The notes under the pieces: generated by a model
What the model was told of the DNA's origin: nothing
Seen by the model: the letters and a program-made list of their open reading frames with translations, nothing else
Databases searched by the model: none
Position numbers and translations under genes: made by a program
Part shown: positions 17,770 through 29,132 of the stretch, one piece after another
How positions within the stretch are numbered: the stretch's first letter is position 1
Layout: every line of letters starts with the position of its first letter
Assembly: GCF_024213555.1 (NCBI RefSeq)
Contig: NZ_JANAVO010000001.1
Location: forward strand, 1,116,001 to 1,180,000
Length of the DNA: 64,000 bases
Reading direction: 5' to 3'
Source of the DNA: Allokutzneria sp. A3M-2-11 16
GTDB taxonomy: Bacteria; Actinomycetota; Actinomycetes; Mycobacteriales; Pseudonocardiaceae

Positions 17770-20700
17770 TCAGGTCAGCGGGGGCAGCTCGGGGAGGGTT
17801 GCGGCGGGGTTCTCCGCGAGCGACTCCAACGCGATGCGGATCGCCGTGTCCAGCTGCGGATCGCGGCCGTTGACCCAGTCCTGCGGGGCCATCACGACCT
17901 CGACGTCCGGGTCGACACCGTGGTTCTCCATGCCCCACTCCACGCCCTTGATCCACGTGGCGTAGCGGGGCTGGGTGACCAGGGTGCCGTCGACGAGGCG
18001 GTAGCGGGAGTCGATGCCCACGGTGCCGCCCCAGGTGCGGACTCCCACCACCGGGCCGATGCCCATCGCCTTGGTCGCGGCGTTGACGATGTCGCCGTCG
18101 GAGCCGGAGAACTCGTTGGCCACCACCACGACCGGCCCGCGCGGGGCGTGCAGCGGGTAGGTGCGCGGGTGGTAGCCGTCGCGGCCGACCTGCCAGCCCA
18201 CCACGCGCCGGGCAAGTTTTTCCACCACCAGCTGGGAAAGGTGCCCGCCGCGGTTCTCCCGGACATCGGCGATGACCGCCTCGCGGGAGACCTCCACCCG
18301 GAGGTCGCGGTGCAGCTCCGCCCAGCCCGGCCCCATCATGTCCGGGACGTGCACGTAACCGATCCGACCCTCGCCCACTCTGTCCACATAGGACCGACGA
18401 TCGGCCACCCATGCTTGGTAGCGCAGGGATTCCTCGGAGCCGAGCGGCACCACGACCACGCGCCGCGACTCGCCGCCGTCGCGCGGACCAACGGTCAGCT
18501 CGATCGCCGTGTCCACGGTGCCCGCGAGCAGCGGCCCCGGCCCGGCTTCGGAGTCGACCGCACGCCCGTTCACCGCGAGCAGCGCGTCGCCCTCGCGGAC
18601 CCCGACACCCGGTGCCTCCAAAGGAGATCGCGCGTCGGGCACGGAGGACTCGCCGGGCAGGATGCGGCGAACGCGCCACACACCCGCCTCGTCGCGGGCG
18701 ATGTCCGCGCCCAGCATGCCCATCCGCCGGTCCGCGGCGCCGGGCCGCGCGGGCGGGCTCACATAGGCGTGGGAAGCGCCCAGTTCGGCCTGGACCTCCC
18801 AGAGCAGGTCGACGAAGTCGTCGGGGCTGCCCAACCGGTCCAGCAGCGGTTCGTACCGGTCGAGCACGCCCGCCCAGTCGACGCCGCTCATGTCGGCGCG
18901 CCAGTAGTGATCGCGCATCAGGCGGCCGTTCTCGCGGAACGCCTGCCGCCACTCCGCGCCCGGATCGACGACGACGCGCACCCGGGAGAGGTCGATGTCG
19001 ATCTGGTCGTCGCCCGCGTCGCCGTTGGACTTCGCCTTGCGGTCGGCGGGCAGCACGCGCAGGCCGCCGTTGTCCCGCACCACGATCCGCTTGCCGTCGC
19101 CGCTGACCCGGTAGCCGTCGAGGTCCTCGACCAGCTCCTCGACGGAGCGCTTCTCCAGGTTGTAGTACTCCAGCACGGTCGACTGCCCGTCGACACCGCT
19201 CGCGCCGTCTTCGTCGAGCACGCCGTTGATCGGGTCGCGCAGCCACAGCAGACCGCCCTCGGCCGCGCTCAGCCCGTAGTAGCGGGCGATCGGCACCGGG
19301 AACCCGACCACGCGGGCGGCGAGGCCCTCGATGTCGACGGTGACCGTGGCCGTGCTGTCGTCCTTCTTCCGCTCCGGTTCGGAGTCGGAGTCCGGGGTGA
19401 ACGGGCGCCCGTCCAGCTGCGGCCCGAAGGGCGACCGGGTGCTCGCCGCGAGCGGGACCAGGTACGGCCGCCCGCCGTTGGCGAAGGACATGTCGAAAAC
19501 GTGTTCGTCGTAGATCGGGTCGAAGTTCCGCTTCGACAGGAACGCGAGGTGCTTGCCGTCCGCGGTGAACGCCGGGGAGTAGTCCACGAAGCGCGGCGGC
19601 GTGACGTCCACAGTGGACAGATCGTCGACCCGGGCCAGCTTGATCTGGCACAGCGGCCACGCACCCGGGTGCGACCACGCCACCCACTCGGAGTCCGGTG
19701 AGAAGACCGCGTCGTTCGGCTCGCCCTGCCCACCGGAGGCCAGCTCGCGCAGATCCCCGCTGTCCACGTCGATCAGCACCAGCCTGCGATCGTGCGTGGT
19801 GACCGCGATGGTCTTGCCGTCCGGCGACACCGCCAGCTCCAGCACGCGGCCGAGCTGACCGGAGGCCAGCCTGCGCGGGGACACCCCGGCGGAGCGGCCC
19901 GCGACCGGGCTGATCTCCAGGGCGTCCTCGCCGTCCGCGTCGGTCACCCACACCACTCGGTCCTCACCGACCGGCCGCGGCAACCGGCCGCGCACACCCG
20001 GCTCGGCGGCCAGCGCGCGCACGGGCCCATCGCGATGGGTAAGCCAGTGGACCGTGCCGCGCACCTCGACCGCGCTGGCCCGGCCCGTGCGGTCGGGAAC
20101 CGCCGCGCCCAAGTGCTTGCTGGTGGGCACCGGCGTCGGCTGGCGGAACGGCCTCGGGCCCGTCAGCCGCACGTTGAGCCTCCTCGGCTCCGCGTCCAGG
20201 CCGTCGAGCAGCCACAGCGAGCCACCGCTCTGGTAGACCACGCGCGAACCGTCCGTGCTGGCGTGCCGGGCGAAGAAGTCCTCGTGCGAGGAGTGCCGCC
20301 GCACGTCGGAGCCATCCGGAGTGCACGAGTAGACGTTGCCGACGCCTTCGTGGTCGGAGATGAAGACGATCCGCCCGTCCACCCACAACGGCCGGACGAG
20401 GGAGGACCGCAGCTCCGGCAGGATGTGCGCGAACTCCCCGTCCCCGCTCGCGTCGACCCAGAGCTTGCCCGCGGTGCCGCCGCGGTAGCGCTTCCACCAC
20501 GCGGGCTCCGGGCTGGCCGCCGAGCTGAGCACGACCGCGCCGTCCTCCGCGAGGCCGAGGCCGCTGACCGGACCGTAGGGCAGGCGGGTCGCGGGACCGC
20601 CGTCGATCGGCACGGCACGCGCCCACGTGTGCCGGATGCTCTGCTCGCCGACCGAGCTGAGCGCGAGGACGTCGCCGTCCGCGGTCCAGCCCAGCACACT

Positions 20701-20967
20701 GGTCTTGAGATTGCCCCAGAAGGTCAGCCGCTTGCCGAGCCCACCGGCGACCGGCACCACGTGGACCTCGGGGGCTCCGTCGAGCCTGCTGGCCCAGGCG
20801 AGCAGCTCGCCGTCGGCGGAGAAACGGGGATTGGCCGCGGGGACGCCGTCCGCGGTGACCCGCCAGGCCCGGCCGCCGTCGAGCGGGGCCAGCCAGACGT
20901 CGTCCTCGGCGACGAAGGTCACCAGATCGGCGTGCACGTGCGGAAAGCGCAGGTACCCATCAGTCAC
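17770..20967 (-). CDS. Tricorn protease homologue, family S41
   Basis: A 1065-residue cytoplasmic protease. The N-terminal two thirds consist of WD/TolB-like beta-propeller blades (for example FSADGELLAWASRLDGAPEV, VAVSPDGKTIAVTTHDRRLV and FTADGKHLAFLSKRNFDPIY). A PDZ segment follows (GVGVREGDALLAVNGRAVDS), then the S41 catalytic core. The tetrad expected from Thermoplasma tricorn is present: Ser-His in ELGASHAYVSPP, the nucleophile Ser in NEFSGSDGDIVN and the Glu in EWGMENHGVDPD. Tricorn cuts proteasome products to short peptides. Start is GTG 20967. It holds GTCCACAGTGGAC at 19606. Neighbouring pip may process its products. Confidence 0.93.
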   Translation of the reverse strand: MTDGYLRFPHVHADLVTFVAEDDVWLAPLDGGRAWRVTADGVPAANPRFSADGELLAWASRLDGAPEVHVVPVAGGLGKRLTFWGNLKTSVLGWTADGDVLALSSVGEQSIRHTWARAVPIDGGPATRLPYGPVSGLGLAEDGAVVLSSAASPEPAWWKRYRGGTAGKLWVDASGDGEFAHILPELRSSLVRPLWVDGRIVFISDHEGVGNVYSCTPDGSDVRRHSSHEDFFARHASTDGSRVVYQSGGSLWLLDGLDAEPRRLNVRLTGPRPFRQPTPVPTSKHLGAAVPDRTGRASAVEVRGTVHWLTHRDGPVRALAAEPGVRGRLPRPVGEDRVVWVTDADGEDALEISPVAGRSAGVSPRRLASGQLGRVLELAVSPDGKTIAVTTHDRRLVLIDVDSGDLRELASGGQGEPNDAVFSPDSEWVAWSHPGAWPLCQIKLARVDDLSTVDVTPPRFVDYSPAFTADGKHLAFLSKRNFDPIYDEHVFDMSFANGGRPYLVPLAASTRSPFGPQLDGRPFTPDSDSEPERKKDDSTATVTVDIEGLAARVVGFPVPIARYYGLSAAEGGLLWLRDPINGVLDEDGASGVDGQSTVLEYYNLEKRSVEELVEDLDGYRVSGDGKRIVVRDNGGLRVLPADRKAKSNGDAGDDQIDIDLSRVRVVVDPGAEWRQAFRENGRLMRDHYWRADMSGVDWAGVLDRYEPLLDRLGSPDDFVDLLWEVQAELGASHAYVSPPARPGAADRRMGMLGADIARDEAGVWRVRRILPGESSVPDARSPLEAPGVGVREGDALLAVNGRAVDSEAGPGPLLAGTVDTAIELTVGPRDGGESRRVVVVPLGSEESLRYQAWVADRRSYVDRVGEGRIGYVHVPDMMGPGWAELHRDLRVEVSREAVIADVRENRGGHLSQLVVEKLARRVVGWQVGRDGYHPRTYPLHAPRGPVVVVANEFSGSDGDIVNAATKAMGIGPVVGVRTWGGTVGIDSRYRLVDGTLVTQPRYATWIKGVEWGMENHGVDPDVEVVMAPQDWVNGRDPQLDTAIRIALESLAENPAATLPELPPLT

Positions 20968-21050
20968 CGCACCGACGTTAGTCGCTGCCCCCGTTACCCG
21001 GTCGTGAACGGACCCGCGCGCTATTCACTCTTCAACAACGACTGAAACCC

Positions 21051-21129
21051 CCAATGACTCGTTGAGGTACTCAGACGCCCTGAATGAGTCATTCGGGGCG
21101 CTCAAGTACCTCAATGACTCATTCAGGGC
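21051..21129 (-). terminator. Nested palindrome overlapping the mazG stop codon
   Basis: GCCCTGAATGAGTCATT (21077-21093) and its exact complement (21113-21129) form a 17-bp stem with a 19-nt loop. A third, related arm (CAATGACTCGTTGAGGTACT, 21052-21071) can instead pair with the AGTACCTCAATGACTC copy at 21105-21120. The right arm contains the last sense codons and the TGA of mazG. It is a likely transcription terminator for the mfd-mazG direction and clearly AT-richer than its surroundings. Confidence 0.6.
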
Positions 21130-22111
21130 TTACGTGGCGGCCGGGCCAGTGGGCGCGCCAGCCGTCAGGGCCCATGGTGGCGGGGTCGAGTCCGGCGGCC
21201 TTGGCGGAGCGCTCGGCGGCGCGGACGTCCTCGGCGTAGCGCCGGGCGACCACCCTCAGCTCGTTCTCCGGGTCCTCCCCTGCGAGCTTGGCCAGCGCGG
21301 CGACCACGAACAGCGTCGCCCCGGAGCCGTCGCCGTCCGGCAGCAGGTCGGCGGGGAAGCCCGCGCGCGCCGTCCGCTGGGCGAGCTTGGCCGCGAGCGC
21401 CACCGCGGGCTGCCCGAGCGCCACACCGTCCACAGTGGACTCACGCCGCTTCTCGGCCTGCTTCAGCTCCTCCCAGCGCACTTCCTGGGTCGCGGCGTCG
21501 CGCACGGCGGGATCGCCGCCCGCGAACACGTGCGGGTGTCTGCCGACGAGCTTGCCGACGAGGTCACCGGCGACCTCGTCGATGGAGAACGGGTCCGCGG
21601 GGTCCTCCTCGGCCACCCTGGCGTGGAAGAGCACCTGGAGCAGCACGTCTCCGAGCTCTTCGCGCAGCGCGTGCCGGTCGCCGTCCTCGATGGCCTCCAG
21701 CAGTTCGTAGGTCTCCTCGACCAGGTACTGCCGGAGTGAGTCGTGGGTCTGCTCGGCGTCCCACGGGCACCCGCCGGGCGAGCGCAGCCGATCCATCACG
21801 TGGGTGGCCTCGACCAGCGCCGCGCCCGCGGGCTCCGGCGTGCCGAGCACCCGCGCGCCCGCCTCGTGCAGTGCGGCGGCCACCGGGTCGGTCAGCGCGG
21901 TCGCGATCAGCACGACCGGTTCGGCGGCGGCGCGGCGCAGCAGCTCGGCGGGTTCCGGGGCCGGTTCCGCGCCCGCCTCCTCCGGGGCACCGGGGGCCGC
22001 GTAGACCGCCTTGGCGGCACGCAGCACCGGCAACGCGGCGGCGGGCAGGACGGGACCGAGTCGCGGGCTGAGCAGGACGACCGCGCAGCCCTCGGCGAGC
22101 GGGGACGTCAC
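21119..22111 (-). CDS. mazG: Nucleoside triphosphate pyrophosphohydrolase MazG
   Basis: 330 residues from GTG 22111; the open frame continues upstream but only as a shadow of the lipoprotein gene. The all-alpha MazG core begins at GGCPWDAEQTHDSLRQYLVE. It carries the metal-binding acidic residues in EETYELLEAIEDGD and LREELGDVLLQVLFHARVAE. A less conserved domain of about 100 residues precedes it, as in mycobacterial MazG. The enzyme hydrolyses abnormal and damaged NTPs to monophosphates, protecting DNA and RNA. It starts 2 bp after the stop of the SurA-like gene. GTCCACAGTGGAC occurs at 21428. Confidence 0.92.
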   Translation of the reverse strand: MTSPLAEGCAVVLLSPRLGPVLPAAALPVLRAAKAVYAAPGAPEEAGAEPAPEPAELLRRAAAEPVVLIATALTDPVAAALHEAGARVLGTPEPAGAALVEATHVMDRLRSPGGCPWDAEQTHDSLRQYLVEETYELLEAIEDGDRHALREELGDVLLQVLFHARVAEEDPADPFSIDEVAGDLVGKLVGRHPHVFAGGDPAVRDAATQEVRWEELKQAEKRRESTVDGVALGQPAVALAAKLAQRTARAGFPADLLPDGDGSGATLFVVAALAKLAGEDPENELRVVARRYAEDVRAAERSAKAAGLDPATMGPDGWRAHWPGRHVSPE

Positions 22112-22113
22112 GG

Positions 22114-23088
22114 CTACGACTCGGTCGGAGCGGCCTTGAGCTGGACGGCGGCCTTCTCCAGCGCGTTCGGCACGAGCTGCGCGTTGGTCAGGTCCCAGGT
22201 GCCGTAGCGCGGGCTGACCTGCATGCCGATCTCGCTCGCGTAGAGCGAGGCCATGCTGAGGCCGAGGACCCGGTTCAGCGCCGCCTGGGTCGCGGCGTTG
22301 GTCTGGGCCGGGGCGCCGCTGGCGTTGGTCTCGCGCTTGTGCACGTACGCGACGACCCACTGCGAGGTGGGCGTGGTCTGCTGCTCCATCTGGCCGGAGT
22401 CGTCGGCGACCGGGAAGGCGACGACGGTGCCCGCGGCGGTGGCGAACATCGGGCTGACCGCGATCGCCTGGCTGGCCTGCCAGAAGTTGAACCGCGCGTT
22501 CGCGTTGGCCTGGCGCCGCTTGGCGCTCTCGTCCTTCACGACCTGGGCGGAGGCCGCCGGGCCCTTGGCCATCTGCTTGGCCTTGGCCAGGGCGTCGGCC
22601 CGCTCGCCGGTCACGACGATGTCGGCGACGACGGAGGTCCGGTTCGCGTACTTCTTGCCGATCGCGCCCGACAGCAGCTCGGCGCGCAGCAGTTCCCGCA
22701 CGGACCGGCGGTCGTAGGCCGGGTGCCCCTCCTGCTTGATCCGCTCGTCGCTGATCTCGGCCATCTCGGCGTCCACGGCGGCGTCGTCGACCTGGATGCC
22801 CTCGCGCTTGGCGAGCCGCTCCAGCAGCTCCAGCCGGATCATCATGCTGAGCAGGTTCCGGCCGCCCACGTCCAGCCGGTTCTGGCTCTGCTGCCGGAGG
22901 TACTTCGGGTCCTGGGCGGCGAGGCCCTCGTCGATCCGCCGCTGCACCTCGGCGACGGGGATGACCCGGTCGGAGATGATCGCGGCGGCGTTGGGCTGCC
23001 CGGCTCCGGTGCTGCACCCGGTGAGCAGGAGACCGGTGGCCGCCGCCAGCGCGGCGACCAGGCGGGAGGAACGGCTGATGGCCTTCAC
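22114..23088 (-). CDS. SurA-like peptidyl-prolyl isomerase-type lipoprotein
   Basis: 324 residues from GTG 23088 with GAGAAGG 9 bp upstream. A lipobox LLTGC places the lipidated cysteine at residue 25, so it is exported and attached to the outer face of the membrane. Residues about 35-160 look like the SurA N-terminal chaperone domain (AAIISDRVIPVAEVQRRID, then NRLDVGGRNLLSMMIRLELL). No complete parvulin catalytic domain is recognisable, so a chaperone role is more likely than isomerase activity. It sits between mfd and mazG in an apparent operon. The substrate is unknown. Confidence 0.8.
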   Translation of the reverse strand: MKAISRSSRLVAALAAATGLLLTGCSTGAGQPNAAAIISDRVIPVAEVQRRIDEGLAAQDPKYLRQQSQNRLDVGGRNLLSMMIRLELLERLAKREGIQVDDAAVDAEMAEISDERIKQEGHPAYDRRSVRELLRAELLSGAIGKKYANRTSVVADIVVTGERADALAKAKQMAKGPAASAQVVKDESAKRRQANANARFNFWQASQAIAVSPMFATAAGTVVAFPVADDSGQMEQQTTPTSQWVVAYVHKRETNASGAPAQTNAATQAALNRVLGLSMASLYASEIGMQVSPRYGTWDLTNAQLVPNALEKAAVQLKAAPTES

Positions 23089-23159
23089 GGTGTCGTACCT
23101 TCTCACGATCGGGTCGGCGGTGGGAGCGAAGGGTTGGCCAAGCATCGAATGGTCGCTGG

Positions 23160-26723
<3,564 letters not shown>

Positions 26724-26799
26724 CGTGACGTTCCCTCCGTATTGCCGTGTGCGACCCCGAGACTACGTCGTGGGTCCGACGGTGGCGCGCCGCGCCCGT

Positions 26800-27639
26800 T
26801 CAGCTCGCGTCGAGGGCGTCCAGCACGGCCTGCGCCCGCTCCCTGGCCTTGTCGGCCAGGTCGCCGTTGGGCAGTACGTGCAGCACGTCTCGTTCGACCG
26901 CGGCGAGGATCCGCTCGGCGGCGACGTCCGCGTCGATCATGGTGTCGGCGGCGGTGCGCAGTCCACTGATTAGTTCGTCCATCGCGGCCTGGTCGGGGAG
27001 GCTGTCGCGGACCATCCGGTAGTGCTCGGAGTCGGGTTCGGCGTCGAGCAGCGCGAACACGCCCACCGCCATCGGGGTGTTGACGAAGCCGGGGCAGACG
27101 ACGCTCACGCCGACGCCGGTGTGCCCGCGCGAGCGCAGCTCCAGGCGCAGCGTCTCCGAGAGCGCGACGACCGCGTGTTTGCTGGGCCCGTAGGCGCCTT
27201 GCAGCGGCGCTCCGCTCAGTCCGGCCAGCGAGGCGGTGTTGATCACGTGCCCGCGTCCGGCGTCGATCATCTTCGGCACGAACGCGCGGATCCCGTTCAT
27301 CACGCCGAACACGTTGACGTCGAAGGTCCGCCGCCATTCGTCGTCGGTGCTCTCCCACAGCATCTTGCCGCCGTAGCCGACGCCCGCGTTGTTGAACAGC
27401 AGGTCCACCCGCCCGATCCGCTCGGCGAGCGCGTGCACCGCTTCGGGATCGCTCACGTCGAGGGTTTCGGCGCGCACCTGGACCGCGTTCAGCTCGCTCG
27501 CGGCTTCCCGGAGCGCTTCGGCCTGCACGTCGACGAGCACGAGGTCGACGCCGCGCGCCGCGAGCGCCCCGGCCAGCGCCCGCCCGATCCCACTGGCCGC
27601 TCCGCTGACGTAGGCGACCTGTCCCGCTTCGATGATCAC
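26800..27639 (-). CDS. Short-chain dehydrogenase/reductase
   Basis: 279 residues from GTG 27639, preferred over longer frames because GGAGGGGGAG lies just upstream and the cofactor motif follows directly. The classical SDR signs are all there: SGAASGIG near residue 11 (nucleotide binding), DLLFNNAGVG, NTASLAG with the catalytic Ser, and YGPSKHAV with Tyr and Lys. A small acidic residue after the second strand (VLVDVQAEAL) favours NAD(H). The substrate cannot be told. It precedes mfd's stop-side neighbour on the same strand but is separated from mfd by 76 bp, so linkage is uncertain. Confidence 0.88.
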   Translation of the reverse strand: MIIEAGQVAYVSGAASGIGRALAGALAARGVDLVLVDVQAEALREAASELNAVQVRAETLDVSDPEAVHALAERIGRVDLLFNNAGVGYGGKMLWESTDDEWRRTFDVNVFGVMNGIRAFVPKMIDAGRGHVINTASLAGLSGAPLQGAYGPSKHAVVALSETLRLELRSRGHTGVGVSVVCPGFVNTPMAVGVFALLDAEPDSEHYRMVRDSLPDQAAMDELISGLRTAADTMIDADVAAERILAAVERDVLHVLPNGDLADKARERAQAVLDALDAS

Positions 27640-27771
27640 GCGCTCCCCCTCCGCTCCCCCTGGGGCCCGGGCCGCGCACTTCCAGCCACTGACACCCCCC
27701 ACCCTCCCGGGGGGCGACCCCACGCCCAGCCTACCGATCGAAGACGCCGCGAAACCGGTGATGACGGCACC

Positions 27772-27799
27772 TGTGGACAAGCCCCGCCGATGTGGACAA
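27772..27799 (-). promoter_or_regulatory. Pair of perfect DnaA boxes
   Basis: TTGTCCACA occurs twice on the minus strand, at 27780-27772 and 27799-27791, in the same orientation with a 19-bp period. This is the consensus DnaA box of high-GC actinobacteria. It lies in a divergent promoter region far from any visible origin genes, so it may be a DnaA-controlled promoter or titration site. Confidence 0.5.
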
Positions 27800-27843
27800 C
27801 CAGCCGCACCAGGGTGGTGTTCTGCCACGAAAAGCGGTGGTGA

Positions 27844-27912
27844 GAACCCGTTTCGTACTCAAAGCGGGCGAACTCGCGCGATCAAACCCGCTATGAGTAC
27901 GAAACGGGGTTC
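27844..27912. repeat. Long imperfect inverted repeat in a divergent promoter region
   Basis: The left arm is 27844-27868 (GAACCCGTTTCGTACTC followed by AAAGCGGG) and the right arm 27887-27912, ending GAGTACGAAACGGGGTTC. The arms pair over 25 bp with one mismatch and one extra G; the spacer is 18 bp. It sits between two genes transcribed away from each other, so it cannot serve as a simple terminator for either. Confidence 0.6.
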
Positions 27913-27968
27913 AGCGGCCCAGCCCCACGTTCACGGTGGTTGTACGCGGGGAGGGCGAACATGAAGGG

Positions 27969-29132
27969 GTGATCAGGCGCAGCGTTGCGGGTGTTGTGGC
28001 GTTGGTGGTCGTCGCCGGGTGTTCCGGGCAGGGGTCTCCCCAGCCGCAGGGGAACGCGCCCGCGGCGGGACGGGCGCCCGCGCTCAAGGTCGAGGTGGTC
28101 ACCGCCGGGCTGGAGCACGGGTGGGACGTGGGTTTCCTCCCCGGCGGCAAGGCGCTCGTCACCCAGCGGCCGGGGAAGTTGACGTTGCTCTCCGGCACCG
28201 GGCCGGGCGCGACGGCGACGACGGTGCAGGCGGACTTCGCCGACCTGTTCGCGCGGAGCGAGGGCGGGCTGATGAGCCTGCTCGTGCACCCGGGCTTCGC
28301 CGCCAACCGGCGGTTCGTGACGTGCCAGACCACGCAGGCGGACACGCGCCTGGTGAACTGGCGGTTGTCGGAGGACGGGACGCGGGCCGAGCGGACCGGG
28401 GACCTGCTCACCGGAATCCCGGTCAGCTCGGGGCGGCACTCCGGGTGCCGGATGGAGCTGGCCGACGACGGCTCGCTGCTGGTCGGCACCGGCGACGCCG
28501 CGCGGGCGGCCTCGGCCCAGGACCGCAACGGCTTGGGCGGCAAGGTGTTGCGGCTCGACCTGGAGACCGGCGGGCCCGCACCGGGGAACCCGTTCGCGGG
28601 CTCGGCGAACCCGCGCGAGCGTCTACTGTGGACATACGGGCACCGCAACGTGCAGGGCCTCGCCAAGCGGCCGGGGACCGGCCAGGTCTTCGCCGTGGAG
28701 CACGGGCCCGACGTCGACGACGAGGTGAACCTGCTGCGGTCAGGCGGAAACTACGGGTGGGACCCCTCGCGCGGGGGCACCGTCGGCGGGTATGACGAGG
28801 ACGTGCCCATGACCGATGTCAAGCGGTTCCCCGACGCGGTCGCCGCCGCGTGGAGCTCGGGGTCGCCGACCGAAGCCGTGTGCGGCGCCGCCTTCCTGTC
28901 CGGCCCGAGCTGGGGCGAGCTGGACGGCGTGCTCGCGGTGACCGCGCTCAAGGGCAGCAAGCTGATGCTGTTCACCCTCGACCCGGCCGGGGCGGTGCGC
29001 CAGGTCGCGACGCCCGCGGAGCTCAACGACACGCACGGCCGACTCCGCGGCGCCCGGCTCGGGCCGGACGGGGCGCTGTACGTGACGACCTCCAACGGCG
29101 ACGACGACAAGCTGCTCCGGATCAGCCGGTGA
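27969..29132 (+). CDS. PQQ-dependent glucose/sorbosone dehydrogenase-type lipoprotein
   Basis: 387 residues from GTG 27969. A signal peptide ends in the lipobox VVAGC (Cys 18). The rest is a six-bladed propeller of the soluble aldose-sugar dehydrogenase family: GLEHGWDVGFLPGGKALVTQ, EGGLMSLLVHPGFAANRRFV, SGRHSGCRMELADDGSLLVG, DRNGLGGKVLRLDL, GHRNVQGLAKRPGTGQVFAV and EHGPDVDDEVNLL. Such proteins oxidise sugars or sugar alcohols with PQQ and act outside the membrane. The final TGA overlaps the GTG of the next gene, a polysaccharide lyase, which suggests a joint role in polysaccharide or sugar use. Confidence 0.87.
   Translation: MIRRSVAGVVALVVVAGCSGQGSPQPQGNAPAAGRAPALKVEVVTAGLEHGWDVGFLPGGKALVTQRPGKLTLLSGTGPGATATTVQADFADLFARSEGGLMSLLVHPGFAANRRFVTCQTTQADTRLVNWRLSEDGTRAERTGDLLTGIPVSSGRHSGCRMELADDGSLLVGTGDAARAASAQDRNGLGGKVLRLDLETGGPAPGNPFAGSANPRERLLWTYGHRNVQGLAKRPGTGQVFAVEHGPDVDDEVNLLRSGGNYGWDPSRGGTVGGYDEDVPMTDVKRFPDAVAAAWSSGSPTEAVCGAAFLSGPSWGELDGVLAVTALKGSKLMLFTLDPAGAVRQVATPAELNDTHGRLRGARLGPDGALYVTTSNGDDDKLLRISR

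Larger units (their letters stand above)
27640..27968. other. Divergent intergenic region of 329 bp
   Basis: No coding sequence is seen here. From left to right it holds the SDR ribosome-binding region, a GC-rich stretch with short C and G runs, two perfect DnaA boxes (27772-27799), a long imperfect inverted repeat (27844-27912) and the upstream region of the PQQ-type dehydrogenase gene. It must contain the promoters of both divergent genes, although no clear -35/-10 pair stands out. Confidence 0.7.
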
